Below are positions 11,301 through 23,099 of a DNA stretch of 64,000 bases, piece by piece. The number at the start of each line of letters is the position of its first letter. Within the stretch, counting starts at the first letter, position 1. Origin of the DNA: Imbricaverruca yamaguchii (Eukaryota; Arthropoda; Thecostraca; Neoverrucidae). Location of the stretch: NCBI GenBank assembly GCA_034440575.1, contig JAOTOL010001616.1:1-64000 (forward strand). Reading direction: 5' to 3'. A program made the position numbers and the translations under genes. The notes under the pieces are model-generated. The model did no database searches. It saw only the letters and a list, made by a program, of their open reading frames with translations, and was not told where the DNA came from.

Positions 11301-14040
11301 TGAATTATTTTGAAGTTGCTCATTGCTAGTTGTTAGAGGATTTTCATTGAAAGGAGCTGTTTGAACATGAATAGCTTGTTTGTTTTTTTGTCCAGTAAAC
11401 ACAGTACAATTACTGGTTCAGCCATACAGAAGCAGCAGTAGAGCTATTTGTTTCATGTTGCCTTAGGTGTTCAAAGGCCCCTCCTCTTCACCTACCTACT
11501 TAGTTACTATGCAAGGAACATCCAGTAAATGTGTAATTTAAGTTTGTTTTGGAAAATTTGGAATTTCTTCATTTTTCAGTTCTTGTCTCATGTTTCATCA
11601 GAGCAATAGTATCATTGCAATCTAAGATAGACAAATATAAAATTGTGTTAACACTAGCTTATGTTCATTGACCATTTAGCTGGACCTTGTGAATGACTGC
11701 ACAAGGCTCCATCATGCACAAGGCTTATCACCATGACTGCACAAGTAATCTTCAAGTATTTCCCCTCACACTTTCTTTATATCAGCAATACATCTGAGTC
11801 ACCATCAGCTGACTGGCAGTCAGCTGTTGGTGATGTTGCTCAAACATACAGATGCATCTCCAGCTGGGTGCAATGAATAACCACTGTGTCACCAGAAATA
11901 TTTTTAAGGGGGTGAAAACCTAACCTAACACTAACCTAACTGAACCTAACACTTATAAATATTCCTGGTGACTCCCTTGGATCATTCAGTGTGCCTGGTT
12001 GGGGATGTCTTGATACATTTGAATGGCATCACCAACAGCTGACTGGCAGTCAGCTAAAGATGGCTTGGATACATTGTTGAGATACAGGAAGTTTAAAGGG
12101 CAATAATTAAAGATTGCTAACTACACAACCATAAGTTGGAATGTAAATTCAACTTGTAAATATGTGACCATGCCACCTTGAATTCTTTCCAAGTCCTCAT
12201 TGCCATTCCTTGAAAACTGGTCATGTTCTCCAGGAGTGTGCTTCCCCTGCTGGGAACTGCTGGTCAAGACACAAGCTCCAACCATGGTGTCCTGTTAATA
12301 ATTGTAATATCACCATAGCCAAATATGTATTTTGCCTAAAGCATAGGTTGTATTTTTCCAGTTCATGTCCAGATTTATTATCAAAGGGATTAGCATAAAG
12401 CTCTTACTAATGTCTTTCTGATCAACCAGCAACAGCCTTTTCTTGATGAAGTCACTGAAGTGCTATTCTAGGGGCAGGGGTTGAGCCTGGAAGTGTTTGC
12501 TATACTTCATGTTAACTGACAATTTGGACAATTTGAGGACTGCAAGGGGAGCTCATTTCCTCTTCTCTATCTGTATTCTGACTCCAGTGCAGAAGCAGGC
12601 TGGCCATAGCTGATTACCATCACACACATGTTTGCTTGCAGGAAGCAGAAGAGCAGTGCAAGGATTTATTTTTCAGCACCAGAAAATGGTGGTATATATC
12701 TTGTCAGTTGAGTCTGATGGTCTCCACAATGTCCCACATGGAGTGGTGCATTTACATGTTCAAGGTACAGTATTTGATGGTCATAATTGCTGATATTGAT
12801 GGAGGTATTAAATTTAGAGGAACAGTAAGATCACCAGTCAATAAAAGCCTCATGTTTCCAAACTAGGACTCAGGAAGCATTTGGCCATGGGTTGTATTTT
12901 TGTTCTATAATTGACCACTGGTGGCAGAGTTGAAAGAAGTTGATTTTCTACTCAAGCAAAGGATACACCAGCTGCTTTGAAAAACTGAATAAAAAAAAAC
13001 AAGCACAGGCTAAAGATCAACTATTGTTTTTTCCTTCAATTTGATTGGTTCCTGCCTACCTATTGAAAACTAGCCTATATGTATGTGTGTTATGCAATAA
13101 CAGGAAGGATGGCAGTATTTAGCTTCAAATGGAAGATACATATCTTGTAATCTCACTTCATTTGCAAAGTTGTTAACAAATCAGTAGTATTTGGATGTTG
13201 GATAATGCCCTTCAAGTCAGTCTGTTGTCTTTTATCTATTAGAGATTGTCTGAATTTTGGGAAGGTCTTTTGGCAGTGCTTGAAATCTGAGACATGAGAG
13301 GGATCTTGATTATCACTGAGGTCCATCGTTGGCCAAGAAGTCTATTGGAAGGCATAATTTTGCTGGCACTTTGTTCCTAAAATACTGCTGGGCCTGAGAG
13401 AGTTAATTAGTTATTTGAGCTTTAGGATGCTTCAACCAGAATTGATCATTCACCCCCCAGGCCTGAGAAAAGGTGCTGTTATGCAGGGTGACAATGTATG
13501 GAAGTATGTTTCCACAGTGGAGTATGGTGTACCTATTTGTTTGTAGTCGGTGGTGTTGCATATATTGCACTTCTGCTTGCTGTTTTCTGATGTTTTTTTG
13601 CAGTTGATGATCTGGAGAATGCTGACCTATTATCACATTTTGATGCCATGAATGTCTTCATCAGCAAGGGACTGCAAAAAGGTGTGGTGTTGGTCCATTG
13701 GTGAGTGATCTTCTCGTATTTTTCTTTTTCAAGCTTGTGTTTCAGCATTAGCCTTATTCTTTACAGTGATCATGACTGGCTGGGGTATTTTTGTCATTCC
13801 TGTTTTTGTTTCGGCAATTACGCCCATATCACTTGTTCTGGCTAACTTAGACTTTCACTACCATCGGATGAATTCATAAGATAGTTTGGCGATGAACATG
13901 TTGGTCTGTGCTCTCACTTAGCCATGTCGTAATAACGATATGCATCTCATGCCACAGAAGGTTTGCTCATTTGGTCACCGGAAATTTGTAGAAATTTGTA
14001 TTAGCGTGCATTAACCCAACAATTTTGTTCGATGGAGTGC
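8301..14040. other. AT-rich gene desert, block 1
   Basis: Clearly AT-richer than the flanks, with only short open frames. It contains scattered telomere-like TTAGG/CCTAA pentamer runs (near 8735, 9200-9235, 11918-11950), a pattern frequent in arthropod non-coding DNA. Part of it (9690-10010) is repeated in the second AT-rich block at 30.74-31.05 kb. The 5' exons of the DUSP12 gene could lie here or just beyond, but I could not identify them. Confidence 0.5.
9690..10010 (+). repeat. Repeat shared by the two AT-rich blocks, copy 1
   Basis: Diverged match to 30740-31050 in the same orientation. Shared blocks are CATGGAAGATTAGGCT, CATTTGCAGAGGAAATGAG, TAATGTTCAGCACA and a following AAGAARTCAAA. 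Non-coding; class unknown. Confidence 0.65.
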
Positions 14041-14604
14041 AGCAGAAGTTCTGAAACATCTGGTAATGTTGAAAATTTTAAACCTTATTGGCACTCCTTG
14101 GGTGTATTCGCTTATGCTGATTCCAGCGAAACAGCCATACTATGATGCATACAGGAGTGCAACAAATTTGAATCCACCACCATCCACTGATATCATGTCG
14201 TCCCTCTCCAATGATGCGGCATCACGAACTGGATTTTTAGGTGTTATGCTCAGGCGATGAAGTTTGGTGGTGGCGGTGGCAGCAGGCTCGATACCCCCAG
14301 CTCGTGGCGGACGACTAAATACCGCAGCCAGCCACGTATTAACGCTGTCACGAGCATCTCGCATGGGGTACGCTTCAAATTCATTCGTATTTGTAGCAAA
14401 TATTCAGAACGGTGGTGTTGAAGCATACTCACAAATGATTAACATGTCCACTTCGTCACATGCATGGCTGGAAACTGTTTGATTTTTAGGCAGGCTCTGA
14501 TTGTCTGGCGGCAGGTATGGTGTTCATGATTATACCCCGTGATTCGCTGCCCATTACACAGCCTAATTGGACGGCGTCGCAATTTGGACCGGATCTCAGG
14601 ACAT

Positions 14605-14827
14605 GGGTCCTTTGTTTCCTGTCAATGTCTCCTCTGATATGTCATTTTTATATGGTGGCTTCATTCCCCTTATACATCCAATATGTTCTTGTCTTCAGTT
14701 GCGCCGCGCCATTCGGTGACACAACCAACCCATTCGAAAGCGAGATATAACAATTTAAGGTAGCAAATGAAGTACTGGCTTAATGCAGGAGGTAAATTCT
14801 CTTTCTGTCCTCCCACCTGAGGTTACT
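14605..14827. repeat. Dispersed 230-bp repeat, copy 2
   Basis: Second copy of the repeat at 7044-7275, same orientation, about 7.5 kb away. It lies upstream of the first identified DUSP12 exon. Divergence is mostly scattered substitutions. Confidence 0.7.
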
Positions 14828-15013
14828 TCCATGACATGTTGGAAGTATTTATGGGACATGGTACATGGGTTTCGACGCTGCACGGGTAAAACTTCGTGTT
14901 GTGTCGCGTTGTGCACGACTATGCTGGGTTGGCCACTCGGCTGCTGGATTGAAGATGCTCCGACACACTGGATCGTGTGCAGTTCACCATTCACGACGTG
15001 ATGCTGCCCACAG

Positions 15014-18000
15014 TCGTCACGGCGTCTCGCGCAGCGCCGCCGCCTGCGCCGCCTTCCTGATGAAACGCCACCACATCGGCGCCGAAGCAGCTGTCCGACG
15101 GTCAGTTGTGTTCGGCCGGTGGCGGCTCCCCGCACAGACCGGTGATCCATGGAGAATCAGCGGCAACTGTCCACGCATACCTTCAAACGTCCACAGGAAC
15201 AGCGACAACTGTCCACTCACACGGAACCTCTTCACGGGATCAGTGACAACTGTCCACTCACACCTTCACATCTCCACGGCATCAGCGACAACTGTTCACT
15301 CACACGGAACACCTTCACGGGATCAGCGACATCTGCCCACCAACATTAATCCACACAGTATCAGTCCCACTGTCTACTAACCCATCTTCAGAGGATCAGT
15401 GAGGGGGTCTTGCACCGAAAGACTTCACAGGATCAGTGGGAACCATTACGTCACACATTGCCAAACTACCATTGGCAGAAGGTTAGTACAGGTGCTGTTT
15501 ACCGACAGGTTAAAAACGCTAAAATGTTCCAAGGCTAATGAAGAAGTGATGGCATCTATTTTGCTGACATGTGAATTCGGCCCATGCTGATTAGTCGAAT
15601 GTGGGGATGGGTAGTCTCGGGGTAAGTTGCCCGTCTCACAATCGAAAGGTTGTGGGTTCGAGTCTCACCTGCCGCTATTCTTCGCCCGCGGCCAATCGGC
15701 GTGGGAGATTGGCGACGCTACATGGCCAAATGGTCGATGTGTCGTAAAACCAATAACAAACCGATCAGCCAAATGTCAATTAATCAAGATGTAAATTATT
15801 TGAATGTAGGTTTGTCCAAGCATAATTATTCCAAATGAAAATCGTAGCCTAACGTGGCCTAACCGAACCTAGTTCCATCCCTCTTAGCGCCGCACAACAC
15901 AACCATTTTGAGTAGATGACATTTATGCTGTTGGATATTCCACTCAACGTCATTCGACTGGTGAACTTTGTCAATCGACTACTTGGTGAAATTTCATTGA
16001 AGGTTTCGACGAACCGACTTTCGGATTGTTCGATATTTTGAATAATTTAATTCCACCATTTAATGTTTCGGCCAATTCTATTTGGACTAGTTGACATTTC
16101 ATCCAATTGACATCCAATCATCGTGCATTCCATCAATTAACATGACGGTAATCGACATGTAACTACCCGTTGTATGAAATGGCATTCAAGTAACCCATAT
16201 TTCGATGAATATGCATCTGACGTATTGCCATTCAACTAATTGGAACAACGATAGATAGATATTGGACTAGTTCACAATATGAACTTCGACATGATGCAAA
16301 AAAACGTCGTCAATTTGTCATTCAACCTTTCGCCTTTCACTTTTGTACATTGTTGCTTGGCTGACATTCGTCAAAATAACGCTCACAAAATTGCATTCGG
16401 CGAAATACCATTCGTCAAGCCAAAATTTAGATTTTTGGCTGGATGCCACAGATAACTGTCCAATCTCATCTGAATCTATCACCTATCGAAAGTGGACAAA
16501 CCCGGAGAATTAGCGGGGACGAGTAGTCTAGGGGTAAGTTGTTCGTCTCACAATTGAAGGATTGCGGGTTCGAGTCTCACCTGTCGCTACTGTTCGCCCA
16601 TGACCAATAGGCGTGAGAGATTGGCGACGATACATGACTCAACGGCCGACGTGTCGTAAAACCAATAATCACCATCACTGGATATTTAGCTTGTCACAAA
16701 TGGACGACAGGATACGGGGTCACCGCCCTGGCTTGACATCAGACCGAGGACCTTTCGCCAGGGTGCGGGGCCACCGCACCCTCGCTTGACATCAGACCGA
16801 GGACCTTTCGCCAGGGTGCGGGGCCACCGCACCCTCGCGTGACATCAGACCGAGGACCTTTCGCCAGGGTGCGGGGCCACCGCACCCTCGCGTGACATCA
16901 GACCGAGGACCTTTCGCCCGCGTGCGGGGCCACCGCACCCTCGCGTGACATCAGACCGAGGACCTTTCGCCAGGGTGCGGGAGCGCCGCCCCAGCGCGTC
17001 TCCCAACCGCGGCTTCGTGCGTCAGCTGGAGCTGTACGGCCGGCTGGGGCTGACCACGTCGCTGGGCCAGCGCGAGTACCGGCTCTTCCGCCTGCGCGCC
17101 GCCGCTCGTGCTGTCGCCGCCGGTACGAGCACCGCCGTCACGGCTGACTACTGCGTCACGTGGGCCGCCCAGCAACGTCTCGTGATGCAGCTGTGTGTGC
17201 TGATTGACATTGCCAACGGCTATTGCGCCGGCTTTACGTAATGCCATTCTCCTTCCGTGCTGTTACTTTGTTGCAGTACGTGCTGGTACTTGGTATAGTA
17301 TGGGTAATCGTGTCATGCACAGGGTCTTTGCTCTATCTGTATGCTATGTGTACTGGGTTGCCTTCGGATGTGCAATAATGTGCCGGTCCGAATATGCAAT
17401 TGGGACCGGTCATAGTCTAGCGAGGCCTCTGAGATACATGTGACAGTGTCACTGGTCATTTTAGCAATGCTACGTTCGGTCTTTCCCGGCAGATGCGTCC
17501 CAGCTGTGTTCGATTGCAGCGCCTCTGCTTCTGCCAGACGCGGGGATGTCGTGCCGTGGCGCCATCTATAGATGTCGCCGCTGTCGGACGGCGCTGTTTT
17601 CCGAACAGTCTGTGGTTGGGGACGGCGTGGTTGAGGTGCGGTCGCACGTGTCTGGTGTCATTAAGATCTGCGGAGGGCGAACCCATGATAAATTACCGGC
17701 GTATTGGTACATTTTTGCTGCCGATGGTGCCCGAAGCACAGTGCGATAACGAAAGTAGTCACTGCTTTTGCCATCGACATACCGACATCGATATAAGTGT
17801 AATAGCTAACCAGAAAACATTGTTGCATCTCAAATTATAGCGACGATCTTAGAGGTGGTCCGTGATCACTTGCTTGTGTATATTTTCAAAAGATTGGATG
17901 CAAAGCATCATGAGTCTGCTATCGATTATTAAAGATGGTGCACGACACAATTTGATAAATGCAAAATATATTGCAAGGTATGATTGCACAAATGTTAACA

Positions 18001-20313
18001 AAAAAGACATTGTGGCCCTTTAGATGAAATGAAAATGTGTTGTTCAGAAGATTGTTTCAGGGGTATATGATGCTTACTGTAATGCCATGCGATTGCTATT
18101 AATAAAATAAGGTGTTCAGGAGCCTCAGACATTTATCAGAATTTTGTGTGACCTCATACATAGTTGTGGCATAGCCAGTGGACATTCACTGGGGTGTATA
18201 TCAGGCTTGTCTAGTAGCATTGTAATGTTTCCAATCCATTGCTAAGATCATTTAATCCTGGAGGACCAGTTTCCAACCTATTTGGCACTGCTGCTTTGTT
18301 TTGTCTTTGCAAGAAAATTATTTTCCCACTTGGACAGCAACTTGAAAATCTATCTTGAAATATATTTAGTCCTTCATGTGCACAAACTATTCATATTTGT
18401 TGGTAGATAAGCAATGAACATTTCGGAAGCACAGATAGTCAGCCTATGAAGTCATGCTTGCAATTTATAGGATGGTGTTCTACAATCAATGTTGAGATCC
18501 AAGATGATTATATATAAAACCAGCTGCCAAGAGTAGGCCGAGCGTACTCCACCCAACTCCGCCGTGATTGGCTGCATACGTGGAATAACTTTTCGTTTTT
18601 TTTCGTGGCGAAATATCTTCTTTTTTTGTTTCGTCTCGTGTATTTTTGGTTGCTAAGGAGTGGGGACGAGTCCCCTTGGCCGTGTTTCTGATGACTGATG
18701 GTGATGACTGGTTGGGGGTGGGGCCGGCCCTCCTTGGCTGCACTTCTGGTGGCTGATGGTGATGGCTGTTTGCTCTAGAAGCCGGAGCAGTCTCTCCGTT
18801 TGCTGCCACTCGATTGGATGGTCGAGGTGACCAAGGCCGCCACCGGAAAACTCAAGTGCTTCCGGTGTTCATCCAAACTGGGAGTGTTCTCCTGGCTTCC
18901 CGATAGTCGGCACAACACTGGTAAGCCAGGCGTAGGTACTGAATGGTGCGACATGATGTACAGACAGAATGTGGACGATATCCGGGCATATGGCGCAAGG
19001 AACTGGTGGTTTGGTGTACGATACGGGCCGCGGACTCCCACTGACAGTGGTTATCTGACGAGAGGCTTGCAGGTGGTCTGCTTCACCGTTGCACGCATTG
19101 CACTTGATGGTTGGTCATGAAGTGTGAAATTTGATATGTAGACTGAAGTTGCCATGACAGCGATTCCAATAAAATGTACGCCCATTGGTGTGGAAGATGC
19201 CGTAGGATTTTGTGCTGTATGTTAGGTCGAAAGGTAGTGTGCAAGATATTACAAAAATAATGGTGTCCTTACCGTACATCATGGCAAGAAAGAAGACCAA
19301 CCTGTCTGTTTTTCGTAGTTCCTTGAAAATAAATTCCACCGATGCATCGCGCATCGCGTATCTAGATATCTAGAGTACCTAGTGCAGCTTTAGCGTTTTG
19401 TTCGATCGGCTGGTTGCTCAAGCATTGTCAGGCGTTCACAATAGCGGCTGACCATGCAGCCGACCGTACCACCAGTGCAAATGGCGGCGGCTGATCTGGC
19501 CGATATTCAAGCTGATTACTGAACTTCATTAGGCACAGTGTAGTGTTGAGCATGAGTGAGAATAAGGTGTAAAATAACCTTATGCTTATAATAAAACAAA
19601 GAAAAAGTTCCAAATTCGCACTGTATATAATCCGGTCACGGGCCTTCTTGTTGTGGAAGACCCGTGGCCGAAATATATACAGTGCGAATTTGGATCTTTT
19701 TCTTTGTTTTATTATGAGCATAAAGTTATTTTACGCCTTTTCCTCCCTGATTACTGAACTGGTGGATAATGGTCATTAATAGCAAAGCAGCGATTGCATC
19801 ATACCGGTGCGTTTATCAATCCACTAGATGCATGTATCCGATGCCGAACATACTTCTGTTGGGGGATAGCCTTTGGTAGTGGATGTGAGGAAGAGTCTGG
19901 TCGTGACTCCAACGTCATGTAGCCGCATTCGGCTCTGTTTTGTTTATTATGCTTCATGCTTGTGCATTTTAGCAAGGGCTGTACGAGGTTGTCCTTCCAC
20001 CACGAAAGCTCCACACTATCTTGTGCATGTGAGGGACGCAGACGATGCGCCCCTAAATCGTAATAGCTAACCAACCAATCTGAGTGAAAATGTGTCGACA
20101 TTGGGCTTGTAGCCTAATCCCCTGTGTCAGTGCTTGGAGAGGTACAACGACTGTATGCTGTGAAGAACCAGTGGCTGTGTTGGGCGGATTTGTTCCAACG
20201 CGTTTTGACGTTTGTCTTCAGCTTTGCTCAGGGAGCTGGACGCGGATTTCGAGCCGATCTTCTCGGTAACACCATCCCGCGTCGACAAGTGCGTGATGCA
20301 CGCCCGGAGCTGA
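15014..20313 (+). CDS. DUSP12: YVH1/DUSP12-type dual-specificity phosphatase, five 3' exons
   Basis: Dual-specificity protein phosphatase with a C-terminal zinc-binding domain; in the YVH1 family it acts in 60S ribosome maturation and signalling. Exons inferred from splice sites and homology: 15014-15100, 16974-17122, 17538 to about 17614, 18779-18920, 20222-20313 (stop TGA 20311-20313). All phases agree (2, 1, 0, 1). Exon one starts inside the catalytic Cys codon and gives the P-loop C-RHGVSRS, then AAACAAFLMKRHHIGAEAAV. Exon two continues SPNRGFVRQLELYGRLG, the end of the phosphatase domain. Exon three has the zinc pair IYRCRRCRTALF. Exon four has LPLDWM and GKLKCFRCSSKLGVFSW. The last exon has PIFSVTPSRVDKCV. 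The final Cys-x-Cys usual after the SW motif is not found. The exon-three acceptor has two in-phase alternatives (17482, 17519), and its donor is uncertain. The 5' exons (start to the P-loop histidine) are not located. Confidence 0.8.
15145..15395. repeat. Intronic minisatellite, ~40-bp unit
   Basis: Five to six imperfect copies of a unit containing GATCAGCGACAACTGTCCAC followed by a TCACACGGAAC block. It lies in the DUSP12 intron 45 bp after the P-loop exon. Confidence 0.75.
15603..15762 (+). mobile_element. tRNA-headed SINE, copy 1
   Basis: The 5' head is tRNA-like with an A box (TAGTCTCGGGGTAAG) and a B box (GGTTCGAGTCTC), i.e. an internal RNA polymerase III promoter. The body contains CCAATCGGCGTGGGAGATTG and the tail is AAAACCAATAACAAACC. 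It is flanked by an imperfect duplication, GATTAGTCGAATGT (15589-15602) and GATCAGCCAAATGT (15763-15776). It sits inside a DUSP12 intron. Confidence 0.85.
16514..16672 (+). mobile_element. tRNA-headed SINE, copy 2
   Basis: Same family as the copy at 15603: A box TAGTCTAGGGGTAAG, B box GGTTCGAGTCTC, body with AATAGGCGTGAGAGATTGG and tail AAAACCAATAATCACC. No clear target duplication remains. It also lies in the DUSP12 intron, about 750 bp after copy 1 in the same orientation. Confidence 0.8.
16700..16980. repeat. 53-bp minisatellite spanning a splice acceptor
   Basis: Five copies with an exact 53-bp period (GACATCAGACCGAGG at 16735, 16788, 16841, 16894, 16947), preceded by a partial copy. Each unit contains CTTTCGCC(A/C)G followed by GGTGCGGG or a variant. 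That is the inferred acceptor and first exon bases of DUSP12 exon two (exon start 16974), so the array multiplies the intron-exon junction. Only the last copy continues into the coding sequence. Confidence 0.85.
18660..18772. repeat. Tandem duplication before a DUSP12 acceptor
   Basis: Two imperfect copies of a roughly 57-bp unit (GTGGGGAC/GTGGGGCC, then CTTGGC, then TGATGGTGATG). It ends six bases before the CTCTAG acceptor of the exon that starts at 18779. Confidence 0.65.
19526..19747. mobile_element. Hairpin MITE with 13-bp flanking duplication
   Basis: Almost the whole element is one inverted repeat. Arms of about 85-95 bp (19552-19647 and 19661-19747, roughly 90 percent complementary) surround a tip near TTGTTGTGG. 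Shared arm blocks include GTAAAATAAC, ATAATAAAACAAAGAAAAAG and CCAAATTCGCACTGTATATA. It is flanked by identical TGATTACTGAACT at 19513-19525 and 19748-19760. The look-alike open frames on both strands are a product of the inverted repeat. It lies in the last DUSP12 intron. Confidence 0.8.
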
Positions 20314-20547
20314 CATCTATTGACCGAACGGGACACTAGTCATTCCGTTGAGGTCCATAGGTGAACGGGGCTGCTCACCATTCGTGCCGGGAAGAGGTAT
20401 CTCGCCGGCTTATCGCGGTCAATGATACGGAAAGACCATGCCCCATCTGCTCACTGCTAGGCGATACACTAGTGGTTCATTGAAGATAATACGCACTTCG
20501 CATCAGCCTATAGATAGTACAGCCCTGACCTGGCGATATTCGTGTCT

Positions 20548-20868
20548 TCGTAATACCGGGCGGTGACTGAGCAGTGCTCCATCACTGTAATGCCGGCCAT
20601 GACTGGGAGGTGCTCGATGTAATGTCGACGATGATTGGGCGGTGCCCTCATTAATACCGAGCGGTGACTGAGCAGTGCTGTATCATTGGAATATCGGGCG
20701 GTGACTGAACTAGTGCTCTATCACTGTAATGCCGGGCGGTGACTGAACAGTGCTCTATCATTGTAATGCCGGGCGGTGACTGAACAGTGCTCTATCATTA
20801 TAATGCCGAGCGGTGACTGGGCAGTACTGTCATTGCAATGTTGGGCGGTGACTGGGCGGTGTTGTTGC
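20548..20868. repeat. ~42-bp minisatellite downstream of DUSP12
   Basis: About eight imperfect copies of a unit built on GGGCGGTGACTGAACAGTGC, then TCTATCAYTGTAATGCC. It begins 235 bp after the inferred DUSP12 stop codon, so it may be in the 3' UTR or the flank. Confidence 0.8.
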
Positions 20869-23099
20869 GGGATAAAATATCGAGAGAAGCTCTCCGAGCA
20901 TAAAAGCATCAGGGTAAAGCAGCTGAATATATGTGAGGTGCCCAATGGACCGTCTCCACTTAAAAGTAAGTTTCCTACTCACTGTCGCGGGACCTGAATC
21001 TACCGGTATAATTCGCCGCTCAGCCATGAGGTCGTCTGACGACCCCAGGGCATTATCAAACAGAACTGGTATAATACGTGCGGACGGGTGTAATGGGTAC
21101 CCAATATCCAGACAAAATGCATGTTTTTATGTTGACGGCACCCGAAATTGTATTCGTACTTCTCACCTCAAATGGTCAAAGACGATAAGTCCATGAATTC
21201 CTCGACATATGACAGTTACAGGGCACTGGGAAAATTAGGTGATGAAGCTGCCAATTGCAGAGGGTTGCCACACCATCGTAGGATAAATTCACATGGGGTC
21301 AAGGCACATGGTTTTTCACACGACCCGATGCTGTTTTATGGCGAAGGATCCATAAAGTTATTCGAATTGTACCCATTGCCAGATTGAGGGGTGAAAATCA
21401 ATTATCTGCCGAACGTCCCTGTAGGCACACGGGGACACGATTGGTGTGCTTCTGTATGACCAAGGCAGTCGATGCGCCCGAAAGCCCAAATAACCAACCA
21501 ACAATTGGTGCTTAGTTTCTGTCCGTATCGAACTAAAATGACGTTATAATTGTGAAAATCTCCCGGGAGCTCTGATGCCCCAGAAAAGATGGACCTTTCG
21601 CGATACCATATATTTTTGAGGTTTTTGTTGCGGATTACTATACATGTTTCTTTCCAAACGATTTGTATTATTTTCTTGATGCAGTGCATGTATGCCTCTT
21701 ATCTTTGCATCATCTCTATTACCCTACACTGCAGACTTAATTCCTGGATTGTTTTCTTTAATTAATTAGGATGTAATTCCTGGACCCGCTCCACTATGAG
21801 CGAGTCCAATAATTATTACGACGGGCGAGAGGTATTCAATCGTCCAAAGGCATCATTATGTCTTCCATATGCCGCTGTTTGGTACAGGAAAATTCCGAGG
21901 GTGGCGCATGAGGCCGGGCGTTACCGAGGTCGGCCGATTCCTCTGAGAAGCGCTGCTGACGGAAAAGCTCGAGGCTCGCAGTCCAGCATTCCTAGGGTGC
22001 GCCATCCCCTTCCATGGGGGATAGGGGTAATGGTGGAGCATGGGCAAAGGTTCGAGAGTAGATACATATGCATTCATACCAGGTTGCAGGTGCCTGTACA
22101 CGGGTGTCAGTTTGTAAGTGCTGAAGGGGCCGCTGCCCCCTAGGCCATTGATTTGAACCCCTCTCTTCAATCCGACCGAAGCTTAACCATTGGGCCTGTG
22201 GGTGTGCACTAGATGGAAATCGTTTTCGGGGAGGCTTTGGCCATCAAAAAGTTCATTTTTCCCCTGACCAACAAACAGTTTGGGTTTGTGTCCTTATCCA
22301 TGAACAAACCCATGTGTATGTATGAGGGCACGAGTGTAGCGAGATTGGATCAGACGCGCGGCGGTCAACTGAACCGGTTGTACCATTCGGCCACTTCGCG
22401 GATGGCTAGCTGCCATCGGACTCGCAGAGATACTGAGATACACGCCGTCTTGTATTACACAGGAGAGTCGAGAACCTTGAGCGAAAAACAATGTTGAAAT
22501 GTACAAAACACATGAAAATATTAAGGCGATGTAAATGACGCCACGCTCTGGACAGGCCATGTTTGTTTAGTGGGACCAACACGCCCGCACAGGGATACCA
22601 CAGACACAATCCGCTCTGGCCGGCCAAACTTCGCCGTTGGCTCCGGCGAGGGGTCGACACGTACCGTCATGCACACAGCCACTGGGAATGTGGCGCCGCG
22701 CTGGCATTCGCGTGGCGGAAGAGTGGAAAGTGAGCTTGCCCGGCATTATCATATTCTTGTCTAAAAGCACCGCGGGGCATTTGCCGTGCGGACAACGAGG
22801 TAATTGTCGGCACCGCCTGTCACGGCGGCTGTCGCGTGTTAGCAGTGGTTACAGCGGCACGCTTTCATGCAAGATTGTGTACGAGGTTAACGAGATTTTG
22901 CAATTCAGCCTGTATTCGTCCATTGTACCTCTGACTATCTAATTTACGTGATAGATCTCCAGACAAATCGGCTCATCGCATGGCATATGAGGCGCAGTGT
23001 TTGTGGCAACCATCTACATTGGCGAAACCTGTGCTCCATGCGGTACATCGCTACATGAGTATAGCCAACAAATGATATCAGTGACGTGACCACACCACA
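20869..23099. other. No recognisable gene
   Basis: Mixed-composition sequence with short open frames and no domain I recognise. One truncated mini-retroposon lies at 21453-21503. A GC-rich segment near 22775-22835 (TTGCCGTGCGGACAACGAGG) recurs inverted near 25520-25570. Confidence 0.4.
21453..21503 (+). mobile_element. Mini-retroposon, 5'-truncated copy
   Basis: Contains GTATGACCAAGGCAGTCGAT, GCGCCCGAAAGCCC and the tail AAATAACCAACCAAC. It lacks the first eight bases of the family (TGGGCGCT). Flanks are ATTGGTGTGCT on the left and ATTGGTGCTT on the right, an imperfect target duplication. Confidence 0.65.

Noticed and set aside
16735..16980. CRISPR-like array
   Set aside because: The 53-bp repeats are directly contiguous without spacers, and the context is eukaryotic.
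16945..17241. Single 98-codon gene with its own ATG
   Set aside because: The ATG falls in the minisatellite and the frame past 17122 is intronic; the middle is a DUSP12 exon continuing from the P-loop exon.
19428..19779. Two similar proteins on opposite strands
   Set aside because: Both arise from the arms of the hairpin MITE.
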